Shown piece by piece: positions 36,566 through 47,538 of a DNA stretch of 64,000 bases. The stretch comes from Harmothoe impar (lineage: Eukaryota; Annelida; Polychaeta; Phyllodocida; Polynoidae). The stretch is from assembly GCA_947462335.1 (NCBI GenBank), contig OX381710.1:24149772-24213771 (forward strand). Direction: 5' to 3'. The translations under genes and the position numbers were made by a program. The notes beneath the pieces are model-generated. The model saw only the letters and a program-made list of their open reading frames with translations, searched no databases and was not told the origin of the DNA. Within the stretch, counting starts at the first letter, position 1. Each line of letters opens with the position of its first letter.

Positions 36566-37678
36566 TAGTAGATGAGTGGGGTTGGGCATGTATGGGACCG
36601 AAAACTTAAAGTTTCCCCTGTATGTTTTGAAGAGTCATTGATAATTTTGCAACCCCTCAATCTATAAAAGTGATCCAAGTATCAGGTTAAAGCTAAGGTA
36701 CAAGGCTAAATGATTGCGGCATTGTCACTACCTTATCTTGAAAATCATGTGACCGGTTGCCATGGTAACCATGACAATTTTTTTCTGAAATTTGGGATTT
36801 TTATCTACCTTTCATCACTCTGACAGCCATTACAGAAATACTATGCAGAGTGTGGACATGGGAAGTCCACAGAATTGGTAAAACTAAATTCCGCTTCTTT
36901 TGAACCAATTTTGATAACTATAACAAACAATTGCAGGCAAACATGTTTATGCCTGCAATTGGACCAAACACTCTAGAATCTCTTGAATCTTTATGCTTCG
37001 AGACCCAATCTAAGATGCAAATCCAAGCTAGTAGATAGACCTACAATCCTAAAGATGGGGGAGAGTGGACTAGTGGGGAGATTAGGGGCTTGTATTGGCA
37101 GCCAGAATAATGTTTTTGTCGTCCCACTGTATTCTACTATAGGGAATTTGACCATTAGGTCTACAAAACAGGCTTTCAAGAGAGAATGGTGCCTTCTCTT
37201 GCAAAAAGTGTTAAAAGATGGGTAACTTATTGTTACATTCTGCCTCATAACTCAAGCAATTGTAGCCCATTTTCTCAACTTTAAACAGTTTTGGAAAGCC
37301 AAGACAGTCTGCTTTCCAAAGGATTAACATTGCAAACTCTGTGTTTGATGCTAATGGTCTTAATATTTAGTTTGGGACACATAAAATGCTTCAGAAAGTT
37401 GAAGATCTGACCACATGTAGGCCTGTGTAGGTCAAAGTTACCCCTATTTTAGGCTGTTCCAATCGCCTCATCAGCTGTAAAAATCAGAAATTGTCCACAT
37501 TTTTTATTAATTATGCTTATAAATGATATGCAGAGCTTCTACCGTATGATCAAAAATGAATTGACTGGCAAAAACACATTCAAACTCATAATGTCCCTCA
37601 GTGATACTGAATATGCCTTAATTGCTGAGTCCCATATATGGTGGGAATATCTATAGTAGATGAGTGGGGTTGGACATG
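36566..37678. repeat. About 1.09 kb segment bounded by 25-bp direct repeats
   Basis: TAGTAGATGAGTGGGGTTGG plus CATG occurs at 36566-36590 and again at 37654-37678 with one mismatch. The bracketed sequence has no recognised coding region. It contains a hairpin at about 36930-36963 (CAATTGCAGGCA against TGCCTGCAATTG) and a perfect X-box. It may be an inserted element or a tandem-duplication remnant. Confidence 0.6.
36755..36770. promoter_or_regulatory. Perfect palindromic RFX X-box
   Basis: GGTTGCCATGGTAACC matches the full RFX-family X-box consensus in both half-sites. RFX factors control ciliary genes in animals. There is no known target nearby other than MICU and FGF, so function is unproven. 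Confidence 0.5.
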
Positions 37679-37866
37679 GCGTATACATCCATGGGGTGGG
37701 GGACGTTAGGAGTGGGCGTTTATTGAGGTGATGGGGTTTGACAACAGGAGGAGCAGGGGTGGGGGTGAGGCCAGCTGTCACCTGACCACAACCACCCACC
37801 TGTATGTGCGATACGCCATCCTGCAGGGGTGGGGGATAAAGGCCAGGTTGCTACCTGAATTACCTG

Positions 37867-38078
37867 TAAACCTTGAAGGGTCGCACAGTGCTTTAATGTG
37901 CTATGCCCTTTATAGCCCTGATGCATGAATGCAGTCCTGGCGCATAGGACAGCATGACTCATTTAGGAGTGTATCAACCCCGTAGGGTTGGCATCATGTA
38001 TGAATTCGTGTTCCACACCAGGGCTGCATTCATGCATCATGACGATAAAATGGTCTTAATACGGCCCTAGGCTTAATG
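37867..38078. mobile_element. Nested-palindrome MITE, copy 23
   Basis: ACCTTGAAGGGTCGCACAGT at left, TAGGGTTGGCATCATG in the centre, GGGCTGCATTCATGCATCAT and ACGGCCCTAGGCTTAAT at right. Confidence 0.8.
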
Positions 38079-38741
38079 CAGGTAGGCTAGGAAGCAATCT
38101 AAAGATACACAGCAAGACTATGTGTGGGGCCTAGGCATATAACACTGGGGTTTGAAGGGGGTGTAGAGGAGAGGTTTTATGTAAACTCATCATTAAATGC
38201 GTGTACAAAAATAACCCATTTTAATGAAGACCCCTAGTGGCCTATGGCCCCAGTAGAGGACTAAGAAACGGGTGCCACATGGTCCGCATATTGACATACC
38301 CCCCAGGTAAAGGCAACAGGACGGCACTCAGGGGGCATGCCTCCAGGCTGCAAATCACGGCCAAAGAAAGGCGTCTTTTTCTTCTTACAAAGTCACCCAT
38401 CCAAAAGGCATGGTTTGGCAACAGTAGATGAGGCCGGGCCCCTCTGTGGGCCAGACGCGGACACAGGTGGGGTGCCCACTATTAGGCCGTCTAATAAGCT
38501 CTATACCTACTGCAAGTGACATTCTGGTACACAAGACTGGGCGCTGTGTGAAAGGGGCGGCCAGGGAGTCTCCCCCCACGTGTACTGTACGACCAGTATA
38601 CTGCTAAATAGCAGCTCCACTGTGTATACACAGCAGCATCAGCCTCAGACACATCCCTTTGTACTTCTTAATCGAAACAACCACTTGAACCTGACTACAC
38701 GGTAGCCCTATACTGCTATACACCCTCTTATACCTTTACCT
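38079..38741. other. Intronic, no gene seen
   Basis: Unique sequence of mixed composition; nothing recognised. Confidence 0.4.
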
Positions 38742-39395
38742 GTGCACCTCACAGCAGAGGACACATTGCACCTCACAGCAGAGGACACATTGCACCTCAC
38801 AGCAGAGGACACATCTCACAGCAGAGGACACATCTCACAGCAGAGAACACATTGCACCTCATAGCAGAGAACACATTGCACCTCACAGCAGAGGACATAT
38901 TGCACCTCACAGCAGAAGACACATTGCACCTCACAGCAGAGGACACATTGCACCTCACAGCAGAGGACACATTGCAACCCACAGCAGAGGACACATTTCA
39001 CATCACAGCAGACGACACATTGCACCTCACAGCAGACGACACATTGCACCTCACAACAGAGGACACATCTCACAGCAGAGGACATACTGTACAACAGTGA
39101 ACATATTGCACCTTACAGCATAAAGACCTAGTGCCACTTGCAACAGAGCACCTCAGAACAGAGGACATAGCGCACCTCAGAACAGAGGACATAGTGCACC
39201 TCACAACAGAGGACATAGCGCACCTCACAACAGAGGACATAGTGCACCTCACAACAGAGGACATAGCGCACCTCACAACAGAGGACATAGTGCACCTCAC
39301 AACAGAGGACATAGCGCACCTCACAACAGAGGACATGGTACACCAGACAGCAGTGTCCTGTATGTGCGTAGGCCTAGTGCACCTCACAGCAGACT
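38742..39395. repeat. 24-bp minisatellite with 48-bp higher-order alternation
   Basis: About 25 copies of CACCTCACAGCAGAGGACAC plus ATTG. The right half (about 39150-39340) uses CACCTCACAACAGAGGACAT plus AGCG or AGTG, and these two variants alternate strictly, giving a 48-bp repeat. Frames are open on both strands because 24 is a multiple of three. Confidence 0.95.
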
Positions 39396-39747
39396 GCCAC
39401 TAAAGAAAACATCCTTTTAAATCGTTTTTTTTCTATGAAAGTTAAACGAAGGGCTTCTAAGTAAGATATCTGTTCTGGTGTGATGTGCAAAAATGTTAAC
39501 TTGTACCACACAGAAGAAGCAAGTACATGAATTGTCCCTTTAACGACGTATCCAGTGTTCAGCGATAAATTACTGATTGGTATTACATCTGTTAAGACCT
39601 ACTTACAGAGTTCACTTAGGTAGGCTTGTAATAGTAAATCATGAGTTTGTACGGAGCGGACTGTCAGCATAATGAGGTCAGTTCATGGCCTACATGGGAC
39701 CACCAGCATCCAGGAGCACAAGACCCTTACAACTTACAAAACGCATT

Positions 39748-40009
39748 AACCCTTTAAAGGCTACATAGTTATTTAATGCACTTTATACTCAATTTGTCGT
39801 CATGATCCATGAATGCAGCCCTGGCAAGTTTACTCACCACGACTGCATTCGACACATCATGCTAACCCTTTGGAAGTGTATCAACGCTGTACAATCGGCA
39901 TGATGCTTGAATACAGCACTGGCGAGTTATCACCAGTGCTGCATTCATGCATCATGACGACAATAGTAATACAGCATTAATGTATTTTACTGCCCTTAAA
40001 GGTTTAAAT
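39748..40009. mobile_element. Nested-palindrome MITE, copy 24 (full length)
   Basis: TTAACCCTTTAAAGGCTACA at left, CTGCCCTTAAAGGTTTAAA at right. Both hairpins and the central CTAACCCTTTGGAAGTGTAT module are present, so this is a good reference copy of the architecture. Confidence 0.9.
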
Positions 40010-40976
40010 TAGTCTACAACTGTGTAATGATATATGTATCACAGTGTTAATTTCTATTAATTAGGACATCTATCAGGTCATGGGCTTTGGTACCAGAGGG
40101 AACTGGTAATATTGTTCCTTTCGCCAATCAAGTCCAATTACACCCATGTTGGAATCAGTAACCCAGTATTGGGCATTGATAGACATCTCTGCATTATAAT
40201 TGATACCATCTTCAGTTAAACCATGACAGAGCCATAACTTGGAATGGTGAGTAGCTCATGTACAAGCACGGATGTAACTTATAAGTCAGATTCAAGTGAA
40301 GATTCTGAGAACTTTGAAATTGAAATTGACTGTCATGTATGAGGAGGGAATCGTGTTGTTTTTTTTGCCTCATTATATAATATATCCCTACCACTGATTC
40401 ACAACGGACCCTCTTACGCTGGCATGAGATTAATCTCAACTGCTATCAGCTTGAATATTAGCCAATCGGACGCCAGCAATCGACAATTTACTCATTTAAA
40501 TAGATTTAGCTTCTACAATTCCGTGTTTCTGAAATGCTGTTCAAATTTCTTTCACAGTCATGTATGGGCGTCGCTGAAGCTATGGTCAGTATGGCATCCT
40601 TATAATAAGAATAGTACCTACCGGTGACCATATCAAAGTAAGGAGTTTAGTTCTTAACATATTGACACATGCTGCATCTTTATGTGTCTGGCTCACATTT
40701 ACTTTGGACAAATAGTTACAAACGGGTCTGAGATCAAGGGAAAGCGTCTGTGGAACTGGTTAAAGGACAATTTACTGCCTCTGAGATTAAAACTAAATCT
40801 TATTTTTATTCAGACTCCCTTTTAAAGGAGAAAGAACTGAAACCTGAACAAAGGCGAGAATTAAACCTTTGCAGCTGAGCAAATACAGCTGAGGCCAGAC
40901 AGTGAGAAGAACCCCTCTGACTAAATTCTCAAAATGTGGCAAGGTTTGCGGATAAATGCAGTGGGAACTGAGAAAA
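40010..40976. other. Intronic, no gene seen
   Basis: AT-rich unique sequence; nothing recognised. Confidence 0.4.
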
Positions 40977-41130
40977 GTCCCGTGTACATTTACTAGTAAG
41001 TAGTATCTGTAAGTCCCATGTACATGTTACTAAATACTACTGAGTAGTATCTGTAAGTCCCATGTACATTTACTACTGAGTAGTATCGATAAGTCCCATG
41101 TACAGTTATTGGTCCCATGTATGGTTACTA
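40977..41130. repeat. Short tandem repeat of an about 50-bp unit
   Basis: Three to four imperfect copies of AAGTCCCATGTACATTTACT followed by ACTGAGTAGTATCTGT. Confidence 0.75.
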
Positions 41131-41318
41131 CTGAGTGTGGCTCCAGATTGGTCAAAAGCGACCTGGCGACCTGGGCTGTTTTCCAGGCGACCTGGCACAA
41201 TAATATGTAAGCGACCTGGCGACTTTTGGAAAGGTTTGATTCTAGCTTAACCCACGGTGGAGGGCTGAGACAAAGGATTCGCACCTTGGTTATTTCTCAT
41301 ACCCAAGGGTTAAGTCAG

Positions 41319-41454
41319 ATAGACTACACCTGTACCTTGGTATGCCTTATACCCACTGCCCACTGGTCATCGACTCAGTGTATAACACCTCGTCTTGACC
41401 TTGTGGGGCAGTGGGTATGAGGCATACCAAGGTACCGTACAGGTGTAGTCTATC
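41319..41454. repeat. Long hairpin (arms about 45 bp, loop about 43 bp)
   Basis: GATAGACTACACCTGTACCT at 41319 continues to about 41362, and its reverse complement occupies about 41406-41454 (ending AGGTGTAGTCTATC) with a few mismatches. A third, weaker copy of the CTTGG...TATACCC motif lies just upstream. GCGACCTGGCGAC motifs are repeated in the flanks (41149-41225). Confidence 0.8.
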
Positions 41455-41992
41455 TAACACATAAATGGCGACCTTGTGACCTGGGGCCCTTAATTTCGGC
41501 GACTTTTCGACCTGAGGGCGGGAGGACCCCTCTGCACCCCCTGACTGCCTGAGTAGTATCAGTACCTTCTTTGGGGAAATTCTAGTAGTCTTACAGGGTC
41601 TTAAAAGTCATTTTTTTAGATTTTGCCCCGAATTACTCCTTCATTAAGTAAAACTATGTATGAGACATCTACCTGCACCAGGTAGAATTATACGTACGAA
41701 AAGATATTTTTTTATTCGTCCATTTTCAAAGAAAATCATAGAAATGTGTAAAATATGACCAAACATAAGGTATGCAGACTACCATCCTCATTTCTAAAAG
41801 CCTTGTCGTCGTCAAGTTAATTAGAATGGCGCTCATATACCTAACAGGGATATTGTTAGTGGCTGCTTCAATGGGGCTGTAGTGTGGCATTGATAAGGGC
41901 TGCTTGGACTTAAGGACATGACCCGAGGGCTCAGGCAGCACCTCGGTCACCAGGACCGTACATCATTCAGAATACATGTACAATACATGTAT

Positions 41993-42222
41993 AACCCTTT
42001 AAGGGCGGTATGATACCCAAGGATGTTGTTCATCCGCATCATGACGTAGCAACACGGCGCATAGCTCACCGATACTACATTGGTGCGTCATGCCAATCTT
42101 TTGGGAGTGTATCAACCGGGTCGACAGTCACATGATGCATGAATGCTGTACTTGCCAAGGTTGTATCCATACATCATGATGTTGACAAAATGGCACTAAC
42201 ACACTTTGATGACCTTTACCGT
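41993..42222. mobile_element. Nested-palindrome MITE, copy 25
   Basis: ACCCTTTAAGGGCGGTATGA at left, CATGCCAATCTTTTGGGAGT in the centre, CACATGATGCATGAATGCTG; the right end is weak. Confidence 0.75.
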
Positions 42223-42944
42223 TCAATCTCCAGTTCTCGCGACTGATGTCCACTGGGATTAATATTTAATATATTATATTAAATATATATATGCTCTAAC
42301 GCCCTTTTTTTCTATCTATATCTTGAATACTTCCAATACATTCTGGCAGACCTTACAGCAATAATGGAGCACATTTTGAAGTCGGTATGTGCCTTGATCA
42401 AACTTGGTCCGAGTACCTGTCCTTACCTGCATGTATATAACCCCACCTCCCATGTTAGTGGACACAATCAGCTCAGTAAACATGAAATAACTCAGCCATT
42501 GTATTCCCTCACATACCTCCTAAACGCATCTACCTTGGAGTAAACTGCTCTAAAAATAGTGAACTCATTTTAAAGGGTATGAGGCCAAGAAAGGTAAGAT
42601 GTGGTTCATGTCACCCGGCAGTAAAATAGAACCGATCTCTTGTTTTTCTTGGGGATAATTTGAGGTGATTTTCATTGTTTTAGAGAATTATGGAGTCCAC
42701 ATAATGACCTGCACTACGGCAGAATTTTGCGATATTTATTCTAAAATATTTATTTTAAAATATAAACTCCGACCTATGTATCGAGCCCCGATTTGCTGAA
42801 CATATTACAGCTTTTATTTGTGAGTGCCTGACAATGCACCGTGGCGGTTTCTACTAGTATTTTTCCCTGGTTGGATTAGCAGTGGGCTGGGGTTTCTACA
42901 TTAGAGACTGGAGCCGGTGGAGATCAGAGAGTGGCTACATTTTA
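42223..42944. other. Intronic, no gene seen
   Basis: AT-rich; includes a palindromic TTAATATATTATATTAAATA tract near 42264-42290. Confidence 0.4.
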
Positions 42945-43193
42945 AACCTTAAATGAACGCCTAGTGCTTTAATGTGTCCATGGTCGTCATGATGCATGCA
43001 TGCAGCCCTGGTGGGTAACTCACCTGTGCTGCACCCATGCATCATGCCTACACATTAGGAGTAATTGGCATCCCGGGGTCGGCATGATACATTTATGCAG
43101 TCGTAGCGAGTAGACTATCCAGGGTTGCCTTCGTGGATCATAACGACTAAATGCATAGCGCGTTAAAGCACCATGCGGCCCTTAAAGGGTTAA
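42945..43193. mobile_element. Nested-palindrome MITE, copy 26 (full length)
   Basis: AAACCTTAAATGAACGCCTA at left; GTTAAAGCACCATGCGGCCC and TTAAAGGGTTAAA at right. Both inner modules are present. Confidence 0.85.
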
Positions 43194-43521
43194 AACGTAC
43201 CGGGAAGAGCTGGTGACACGAGGCGGGCCACGCTCTGTGATCACAGGTAAACTGCACCCAGGAGGGACTGCATAATACGGCCCGATCACTGGGTACGTAA
43301 CCGCCACAGGCCTCCTGCCCCCCTACATAACCCACCCACCACCACCACCACCAACACCCTCACCCCACCACTACCTCCCCATGCTCCAACACACACAGCC
43401 ACATTATTGAACTAAATGTGCTGGGGAGTCGTTGGTGGATTTGAGGAGGGGGGAATCCAAAATGTTGACCCCTCTACTATATTTAGAGGGCCTTTTTCGG
43501 CAAGAAAGTTCATGTGTATTA

Positions 43522-43767
43522 GGGAGCGGCCAGTTTTTTTTAAAGGGGGTGGGGGCACGAACGGGCCAAAAAAAGTTGGTCCCCAACGGGAGGGGTCGGA
43601 TATTTTTTGCCCCCCCCCCCCCCCCCCTCTAGGCAAGTTGAAATTGAGCGCGACAGACCCCTTTGCTAGAGCTATAGTAACGCACTGGCTTTTTCACTAA
43701 AAAGGGGTCCAATTTTTTTTTGGACCCCCCCCCCCTCCCACGCTGTTGTTAAAAAATGACCACTCCC
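43522..43767. mobile_element. PIF/Harbinger-like MITE, copy B
   Basis: Termini GGGAGCGGCCAGTTTTTTTT and TGTTGTTAAAAAATGACCAC-TCCC, with TTA flanks at 43519-43521 and 43768-43770. The interior carries long C runs as in copies A and C. Open frames rich in P, G and F crossing it are not genes. Confidence 0.75.
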
Positions 43768-43770
43768 TTA

Positions 43771-44474
43771 CTACTGTATTAACATGCAAATATGTATTTC
43801 CTGGCACTTTCCCTGACAGCGGCAACCCTGACAAGGGAGGTTCATTGTTTCATCGAAACCACGCGATGAACCAAACAGAGGTTTCAGGCTAGATGGCAGG
43901 GAAATAGTGACCATGGGATACGTGTAATTCTGTTACAGCCTGTCAAGTAAACACTTCTAGAGACACGATCTAACAGCATGTTGATTTTGTTCTGAACCAT
44001 TGCCATTATTCTATTTATCATAATCGACATATTCATTCTAATAAATTCTTTGATGAAATAAAAATAAGTTCCACCGAGCCAATTCAAGTATTTCAAGCTC
44101 CACCATTGAACTAATTACTAGGTCAAGTTACATTGTTGTACGGGGAAACACACAAATATATTCGGGGGTAGGATACTTTAATGCGCCATACAATGCTAAT
44201 TTTTACTTTTCCATCAGATCCATGCATCTACGTGTGCTTGTGCTCACATTTTCCATGACCACATTTTGAGTACACTTATTGGCAGAATTACAAAGTACAT
44301 CTAACGATTCATGAATGACATGGGCTTTAATGTCAATGCCATTAAGAGCATCATTATTGTTTGCGTTTCTATGGGAACAGCTGCTCGCAAATGACCTCGT
44401 CAGTTACCTATATCCATATCCGGACCCATATCCTCTATGCACTATGTGTACGACAGCCCCTATGGTTCCTGATA
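43771..44474. other. Intronic, no gene seen
   Basis: AT-rich; nothing recognised. Confidence 0.4.
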
Positions 44475-44588
44475 CAGTAAAATCTCGTTATAAGTAGGGC
44501 CGTGGGACCAGCCAAATTTGCTCCTTATAAGTAACGTTTCTTATAACCAACATTATGTATACCAGTAGAGAGATTTCACTTTTCACTG
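44475..44588. mobile_element. Short TA-flanked MITE (pogo/Tc1-mariner-like)
   Basis: The 114-bp sequence begins CAGTAAAATCTCGTTATAAG and ends GAGATTTCACTTTTCACTG, with TA on both sides. The CAGT-AA--TCTCGTTATAA terminus resembles ends of pogo/Tigger-type elements. Confidence 0.55.
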
Positions 44589-45202
44589 TACTACCTTATC
44601 AGGCCTGTAAGCAGCCCTATTGACAGGGCTGTTCGTTTTTTCGATATGTTGGAACTTGACCTAATTAATTCAAAATTGGAGCTTGACATACTTAATTTGT
44701 TTCATGATGAGACTTGGGAGTAATTTCATCAACGAATATAGTGTAACCTTAACAATTGATTGCCGACCCGTACCCAGTGGCATATAGTTTGACACGTTAA
44801 GACAGAGATATATGAAGCATCAATTACCCATGCTTAAAATGATTAAATGATACGAATGTCAACAACAAATTGTGAGAATGTCTGTCATCACATTAGACTT
44901 TGACCTGATGAAAATGGGCTTTCTACGAATCGCCACTTCTTAGCACGAGGAATGAAAAGAACTAGGTTATTGAATTAAAATTGATCACAAGTATGTCATG
45001 CCATGATACAGTTACACTAGCGCCGCCACAATGTAAAAGTCAGGAAATGCTGTGAGGTCGGTAACCGAACAGAACTGGTACTGGCATCTCCAGGCCAGGT
45101 CTCTTGGCCGACAGTACAGTAGCCTTCATCCGGTAATTGGGGTATCCACTGGCACAGATTGGTAATTACCTTGAGTGGTACCCGAGATTAATTAAATATG
45201 TT

Positions 45203-45427
45203 AGGGCCGTGTCAATGCAGCTCTAGTGAGTAACGTGCCAGTACTGCATTCATGCATCATGCCGACTGGGTTGATACACTCCTGAAGTGTCGACATGATA
45301 CATTCATGCAGCCCTGAAAGTTGACTTGCCAGAGTTGCATTCTTGCATCATGTCGCCCCTTCAGGAGTGTATCAACCCGACAAAGGCATAGTACATCAAA
45401 GCATTATGCGGCCCTTAAAGGTTTAAA
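45203..45427. mobile_element. Nested-palindrome MITE, copy 27
   Basis: ATGCAGCTCTAGTGAGTAAC, GCCGACTGGGTTGATACACT, TACATTCATGCAGCCCTGAA; right end GCGGCCCTTAAAGGTTTAAA. The left end is truncated. Confidence 0.8.
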
Positions 45428-45492
45428 CTGTTCTGAAACTTCAGCCACAGCCTCCTTCATATGAACACTTTTTAACATCAACATGTACTGTT

Positions 45493-46022
45493 TACTTTTA
45501 AGGATATATTTTTGACAGCGCTAGGGAGGAACGACTTCAATGCACGGTGCAACCACTGCTAATGACGGTTAGGTCGTCGGACCATGACGTCATTAGGAAC
45601 ACCATTGCATGGCAACAGTCACTTGTTGACAGAGTAACTAGGTTACATGACAACAGTCACTATGGAAATCAACTAACCTTAGTGACAGGTCCCAAAACCA
45701 AGTTTTAGGGCCAAATTTAGTAGTTTCGTCCTGTGGGGACTCATCAGGCACCTGTTTTGTGCTAAAACAGTGACAATTTAAATTGCCAGTGGTCCCAAAT
45801 TTCTAGGAAACTTGGAGTTGTTGGGTTGCTGTCAACCACAAGTGTGATTGTTGTTGACAGCTCCCCAGTTCCTTCAGCTCAGGGCTTTGGGAACTATATA
45901 AATACAAGTAGGTTGTAAATATATATTCGAAATTTAATTAAGAATTTAATTTCTAGAGTAAGGATGATTTAGAAAAATCCTCAATGGTGTACCTTGGAAT
46001 TAAAGATAGACTATAATTCGCT

Positions 46023-46057
<35 letters not shown>

Positions 46058-46070
46058 TTTTAAGGATATA
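45493..46070 (+). mobile_element. Young polyadenylated retrocopy (SINE or processed pseudogene) with 16-bp target duplication
   Basis: TACTTTTAAGGATATA occurs at 45493-45508 and again, perfectly, at 46055-46070. Between them lies about 546 bp ending in an uninterrupted A tract of 31 bases (about 46024-46054). ATTAAA at about 46000-46005, about 19 bases before the A tract, is a standard polyadenylation signal at the normal distance. This is the hallmark of LINE-type target-primed reverse transcription of a polymerase II transcript. No open frame of note exists, so the source may be a 3' UTR, a non-coding RNA or a SINE. I see no tRNA-type A/B boxes. Intact tail and duplication indicate a recent insertion. 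Confidence 0.85.
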
Positions 46071-46439
46071 CCATGAGTTTGAAATATAACTAAATTGTCT
46101 TTTTGAATGTACAATATATTCTGTTAATAGCCAATTTATTTAGATGCACTGTCACAAGTTCAGACGTAATGCCTATAACCGTGTTTTTTTTACACGATGT
46201 GCAATATAAGTGTTAAATAAGAATTCCAGGTCACTCTATGAATTGTATGATTTGGATATTGCTCAACCTTAGAACTAAGACTAAAGCACCTTTATTTCAA
46301 ATGGCATCTCACATGTGACGGTAAACGCTATAAACTTTTCTTTATTTTTTGTAGACTGTAGAGTGAATACTTCCATCTAAAAAGCTACTCTGTCAGATTA
46401 GCTGAGTGCCTTGGTTAAACCGAAAGCCCATGTCTTCTA

Positions 46440-46520
46440 CCGCTGCTAAAGATAATAAAGGGGTCCACATATTTTGGGTCCCCCCCTCGAGGAGATCAAA
46501 TTAGTTTTGCCCCTCCCCCC
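46440..46520. mobile_element. Harbinger-like MITE interior fragment
   Basis: AAGGGGTCCACATATTTTGG followed by C runs resembles the interior of copies A-C. No terminus is recognisable. Confidence 0.35.
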
Positions 46521-47211
46521 AGCACACACTCGTTTATGTAAAATTTCCGTTGAGACATGCTTGAGAGTACCTAACTTCACAATATTGTAATGTGAAAATA
46601 TGGTTGAACCTAGAATTCTAATTAACCCAGGACTATGTTTTTGTTGACTTAAGTTATGTTGGTGAGAACCGGGGCAGACGTAACTTTGTTCTTACCCCCC
46701 CCCCCCCTTCCGCACCCTGACAGTCCCTGTTAATTATTTCAATCAATGAATTATCACCAGTGACTGCCCCAATGTGAATGTCACTGTCAGTGATTTAGCA
46801 TTGGCCTATCTATCAATGATTCATGCCCTCTCACATACTATGCTCTAGGTAGTCCCTACGGATTTCCCATCTGTTACTTAGGAGGTATACGGGTAAAGAG
46901 TTGCCCCGCACAACTGTCAAATGAAAAGTGGGCGTGGTCATTCAGACCGACATCGCTGTGACAGGGTGACCTGGGTCGGTGCACTCCCGAGCAAATCAAA
47001 ACAAACGCGCTGTCAGATTAGACACGTTGCGTTGGCGACGTGTCAAACACTTGCATGTTTCATTTTGGTTGAAGTAACCATCCAGACATGCTCACTTAGC
47101 TTAAGATAACAATATATACCTAGTAAATAAGCACAATCTTAGTTATGTAGATCGGTAATCGTTATTGGAAAGTCAGGTGTCTAAATGAAGACGTCCCAAA
47201 ATAGTGCAGGC
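46521..47211. other. Intronic, no gene seen
   Basis: Includes a C run near 46697-46709. Nothing coding recognised. Confidence 0.4.
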
Positions 47212-47214
47212 TTA

Positions 47215-47534
47215 GGGAGTGATCATTTTTTAACAACAGGGGGGGGGTGGCGGGTTTCCGCGCGGAGCGCGCGAAATTTTTTACCCCCCCCCCGGTCAAG
47301 GGGTCAAAATTTTTTACCCCCCCCCCCTTAGGGTCGAAAATCGGCTCGCGCGCGGGCCCTTTGAAGCATAGTAACGCGCGGGCTTTTTGGCTCAAAACAG
47401 GTTGAATTTTTTTGCCCCCCCCCCCAAGAGGGGTCCAAATTTTTTTGCCCCCCCCCGGTCAAGGGGTCCAAATTTTTTTGCCCCCCCCCCCAAACCCACC
47501 ACCCCCCCCCTGTTGATAATAAATGATCACTCCC
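47215..47534. mobile_element. PIF/Harbinger-like MITE, copy C, inserted in the MICU exon 1 splice donor
   Basis: The 320-bp element has termini GGGAGTGATCATTTTTTAAC and TGTTGATAATAAATGATCAC-TCCC, with TTA duplications at 47212-47214 and 47535-47537. On the minus strand the exon reads CAAAG, then G of the host, then TAA of the target duplication, then GGGAGTG of the element, giving a functional-looking GTAAGG donor. The sequence past the far duplication begins GCCTG, so the empty site would have read GTAAGC. The duplication therefore preserved the donor core. Confidence 0.85.
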
Positions 47535-47538
47535 TTAC

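Larger units (their letters stand above)
13986..47538 (-). other. Intron 1 of the MICU gene (about 33.55 kb)
   Basis: Inferred from phase-0 junctions on both sides and matching protein logic (mitochondrial presequence and membrane segment, then the MICU conserved block). No further MICU exon was recognised inside. It contains about 20 nested-palindrome MITEs, Harbinger-like MITEs, a retrocopy and several minisatellites. GC-richer unique islands at about 16.6-16.86, 24.07-24.3, 26.75-26.99, 28.37-28.62, 31.02-31.2 and 35.13-35.45 kb may be regulatory elements. Confidence 0.7.

Noticed and set aside
38797..39403. Cysteine/valine- and threonine/glutamate-rich frames on both strands
   Set aside because: Translations of the 24-bp minisatellite.
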